A program made the translations under genes and the position numbers. The notes beneath the pieces were generated by a model. It saw nothing but the letters and a program-made list of their open reading frames with translations, was not told where the DNA came from and did no database searches. From assembly GCA_015478575.1 (NCBI GenBank), contig JADMIN010000003.1, positions 1-24,400 of the forward strand: a stretch of 24,400 nucleotides of DNA, given 5' to 3'. Positions within the stretch are counted from its first letter, which is position 1; each line of letters starts with the position of its first letter. This document shows, piece by piece, positions 22,479 through 24,400 of the stretch. Origin of the DNA: Ktedonobacterales bacterium. GTDB taxonomy: Bacteria; Chloroflexota; Ktedonobacteria; Ktedonobacterales; JADMIN01.

Positions 22479-24338
22479 ATGGCAGCATACGACAAGGTTG
22501 ACCAATCCATTGACCGCTCGCTGGACGATTTGGGGCGGTTCCTGCGCCGCAAGTGGTGGCTGGTGGCGCTGGTGCTGGCGCTCGTCTGGTGGAGCTTCGC
22601 CAACATTGTGCCGCAACTCAGCACGCCCTCGCCTGGAGCCATCCTCGGCTTCATTCTCCAGGCGGGCACGGTGATCTTCTTTATTCTGATTCAGTTCGTG
22701 GCGCTCTTCTGGTTCCTGGGGCGCCCACGCATCTACTGGGTGATGCCAGGAGAGACGGGCACGGGCTTCGCCGACTACAAGGGCAACCCCGAAGTGCTAG
22801 AGAGCGCGCGGCGCATCGTCATCTTGCTCAGGGGCGTGCGCGGCTTCAAGGAGATGGGCGGCGAGATCAGCCGCGGACTGCTGCTGGTCGGGCCACCGGG
22901 CACGGGCAAGAGCTACCTGGCGCAGTGCATCAGCACTGAGGCGGGCGTGCCGTTCGCCTATGCCAGCGCCGCGAGCTTCAAGGCGATGTTCATTGGCATG
23001 GATGTGTTGATGATCAAGAATCTCTACCGCAAGGCGCGGCGGCTGGCGCGGGAGTATGGTGGCTGTATCCTCTTCATGGATGAGTTCGACGCCATCGGCA
23101 TGGCGCGCGGGGGCCAGGGTGGCAACGTCGCGATGGGCGGCGGCATGATGGGGATGATGGGCAGCGGCAGCGGTGGCCTGAATGAACTGCTGATGCAGAT
23201 GGACCCACCGCCGATTGATCATTCGTGGTGGAAGAAGGCGCTGCGCGTGATGGGGCTGTATCACGGGCGCAACCAGCGCGAGCCGGTGTTGACCATTGGC
23301 GCCACCAACATTCCCGACTCGCTCGATGCCGCACTGCTGCGGCCGGGCCGCTTCGACCGCAAGATCATCGTCGCACCGCCGAGTGACGCCAACCGCGGCG
23401 AGGTCATCGAATACTATCTGAGCAAAGTACGCCATGAGGAGACTATCTCGATTGCGAAGCTGGTCTCGGATATGATGGGCTATACGCCTGTGGCGATCAA
23501 GCACGTCATCAACGAGGCCGCCGTGCTGGCGCACTTTGACGGACGCAACATCATTACCTACAAGGACATCTGCGCGGCGCGCGAGACGCATGAGCATGGC
23601 ATCCGCTATCCGCGCACCCTCTCGATGCTGGAGAAGCGCCGCTTGGCCTACCACGAGGCTGGCCATGCCATCGCCCAGGTCAAGCTGCTGCCACGCTTCC
23701 GCGTGACACACGCCACGATTGCCAAGCGGCTTGGCTCGACGGGTGAGGCGTTTGTCGCCTATAAGCCGATGGAGGAGATCGTCACCCAATCGGCGGAGGA
23801 GGTTTTCGCCGAGATCGAGACACTGCTGGCCAGTCGCGCCTCGGAGGAACTCTTCCTCCAGGCGCGACTCAATGGCGTGGGCGGCGACCTCCAACGGGCC
23901 ACGCAGTTGGCGCTGCAATACGTAACGCACTGGGGCATGAGCGGCGCGTTCTTCTCGGCGATGGGGACCATCACGTCGAGCCTGGGCACCGGCCCGGAGC
24001 GCGTCTACACCGATCCCGGAGTGCGCGCCGAGGTCGAGTCGCTGCTGCGCCAGGCGTATACGGATGTGCGGGCGCTCTTAGAACGACATCGCGCCGCGGT
24101 GGTGGCGGTCGCTGAGGCGCTGCTGGCGCGCGAGGAACTCGAGAGCGATGAGATCCTCGAACTGATCGCGCAGGCTGAGGTGCCAGATCTGGATGCGATC
24201 GCCGCGACGGCGCTGGCCGCGGTGCCGCCGCTGGAGGCGGGAGCGGAGGGTGGCCTGAACGGGCACAAGCCAGAACGGGTGGTCGAGGGCGAGCTTGCCG
24301 ATATGCCGCATGGGGCAGCGGGGCACGACCTCGTGTGA
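22479..24338 (+). CDS. FtsH-like AAA ATPase / zinc metalloprotease with atypical N-terminus and insertion
   Basis: A 619-residue membrane-bound AAA protease. Two hydrophobic helices (about 26-45 and 58-82) are joined by only a dozen residues, so the usual FtsH extracytoplasmic domain is missing. The AAA domain has Walker A GPPGTGKS (138-145), a pore loop FKAMFIG, Walker B ILFMDEFDAIG (Asp201, Glu202), sensor 1 GATN and the second region of homology with LLRPGRFDRK. Between Walker B and sensor 1, residues 210-268 carry a Gly/Met-rich stretch and an extra segment with WWKK, longer than in standard FtsH. The protease domain has HEAGH (392-396) and the third zinc ligand Asp470 in GGDLQRAT. It should unfold and degrade membrane or cytosolic proteins using ATP and zinc. 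AGAGGG before the ATG at 22479 supports the start; the frame is open from 22437. It is the last gene of the envelope module. Confidence 0.9.
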   Translation: MAAYDKVDQSIDRSLDDLGRFLRRKWWLVALVLALVWWSFANIVPQLSTPSPGAILGFILQAGTVIFFILIQFVALFWFLGRPRIYWVMPGETGTGFADYKGNPEVLESARRIVILLRGVRGFKEMGGEISRGLLLVGPPGTGKSYLAQCISTEAGVPFAYASAASFKAMFIGMDVLMIKNLYRKARRLAREYGGCILFMDEFDAIGMARGGQGGNVAMGGGMMGMMGSGSGGLNELLMQMDPPPIDHSWWKKALRVMGLYHGRNQREPVLTIGATNIPDSLDAALLRPGRFDRKIIVAPPSDANRGEVIEYYLSKVRHEETISIAKLVSDMMGYTPVAIKHVINEAAVLAHFDGRNIITYKDICAARETHEHGIRYPRTLSMLEKRRLAYHEAGHAIAQVKLLPRFRVTHATIAKRLGSTGEAFVAYKPMEEIVTQSAEEVFAEIETLLASRASEELFLQARLNGVGGDLQRATQLALQYVTHWGMSGAFFSAMGTITSSLGTGPERVYTDPGVRAEVESLLRQAYTDVRALLERHRAAVVAVAEALLAREELESDEILELIAQAEVPDLDAIAATALAAVPPLEAGAEGGLNGHKPERVVEGELADMPHGAAGHDLV

Positions 24339-24344
24339 TGCGGG

Positions 24345-24380
24345 GACACGGCGCGCGTACACGACACGGCGCGCGTACAC
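24345..24380. repeat. 18-bp tandem duplication after the FtsH-like gene
   Basis: GACACGGCGCGCGTACAC occurs twice without a gap (24345-24362, 24363-24380), 6 nt after the stop codon. The window ends 20 nt later with no further gene visible. Confidence 0.85.
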
Positions 24381-24400
24381 CAACGATGACTGAGTGAGAT

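Noticed and set aside
22797..23930. A 377-codon open frame on the minus strand opposite the FtsH-like gene
   Set aside because: It mirrors a gene with intact Walker and zinc motifs and has no family resemblance; it is a codon-bias shadow.
7522..24380. The short direct repeats as a CRISPR array or attachment sites
   Set aside because: The units differ in sequence from place to place, have no regular unique spacers, and no cas, integrase or tRNA gene is present.

Overview
This is a high-GC bacterial chromosome window with no rRNA, tRNA, CRISPR array, transposase or phage gene. No taxonomic marker lies in it. The gene content suggests a Chloroflexota genome, perhaps of the Ktedonobacteria type: tandem DUF4012 membrane proteins beside glycosyltransferases, a KdpD-like DUF4118/PAS/GAF histidine kinase, an FtsH-like protease with a reduced N-terminus, and TIG-type surface proteins. 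That assignment is an inference from family content and codon bias.

Left block (31-7508, minus strand): a surface-polysaccharide locus. It reads, in transcription order, a GT4 rhamnosyltransferase-like glycosyltransferase with an N-terminal membrane segment, two tandem DUF4012 membrane proteins, and an RmlC-like deoxysugar epimerase. The two DUF4012 genes share an apparently perfect 1,168-bp core (1266-2433 and 3999-5166) inside otherwise diverged genes, which points to recent gene conversion. A divergent control region (7509-7733) with a consensus -10 separates this block from a plus-strand operon.

The plus-strand block (7734-12121) holds a hexapeptide-repeat acyltransferase, a second GT4 enzyme and a HAD phosphatase-like protein, closed by a 9-bp-stem hairpin. 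A GNAT acetyltransferase and a SAM methyltransferase follow; the methyltransferase has a reading-frame problem at its 5' end.

The minus-strand block (12227-19536) carries, in transcription order, a DEDDy 3'-5' exonuclease with a HEAT-like region and acidic tail under its own promoter. Then, from a second promoter, come a DUF4097-type beta-helix protein with a C-terminal frameshift, an MFS exporter, and a large orphan sensor histidine kinase.

The right block (20000-24338, plus strand) looks like an envelope module. It has a secreted, membrane-anchored protein with two TIG-like domains, a single-pass protein with a small extracytoplasmic C-terminal domain, and an FtsH-like AAA protease with an unusual Gly/Met-rich insertion in its ATPase domain. 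Two sigma70-type promoters with 17-bp spacers and leaders of about 100 nt drive it.

Short tandem duplications sit in many of the intergenic gaps. The strongest candidates for something undescribed are the mosaic DUF4012 pair and the TIG / single-pass / FtsH-like module.
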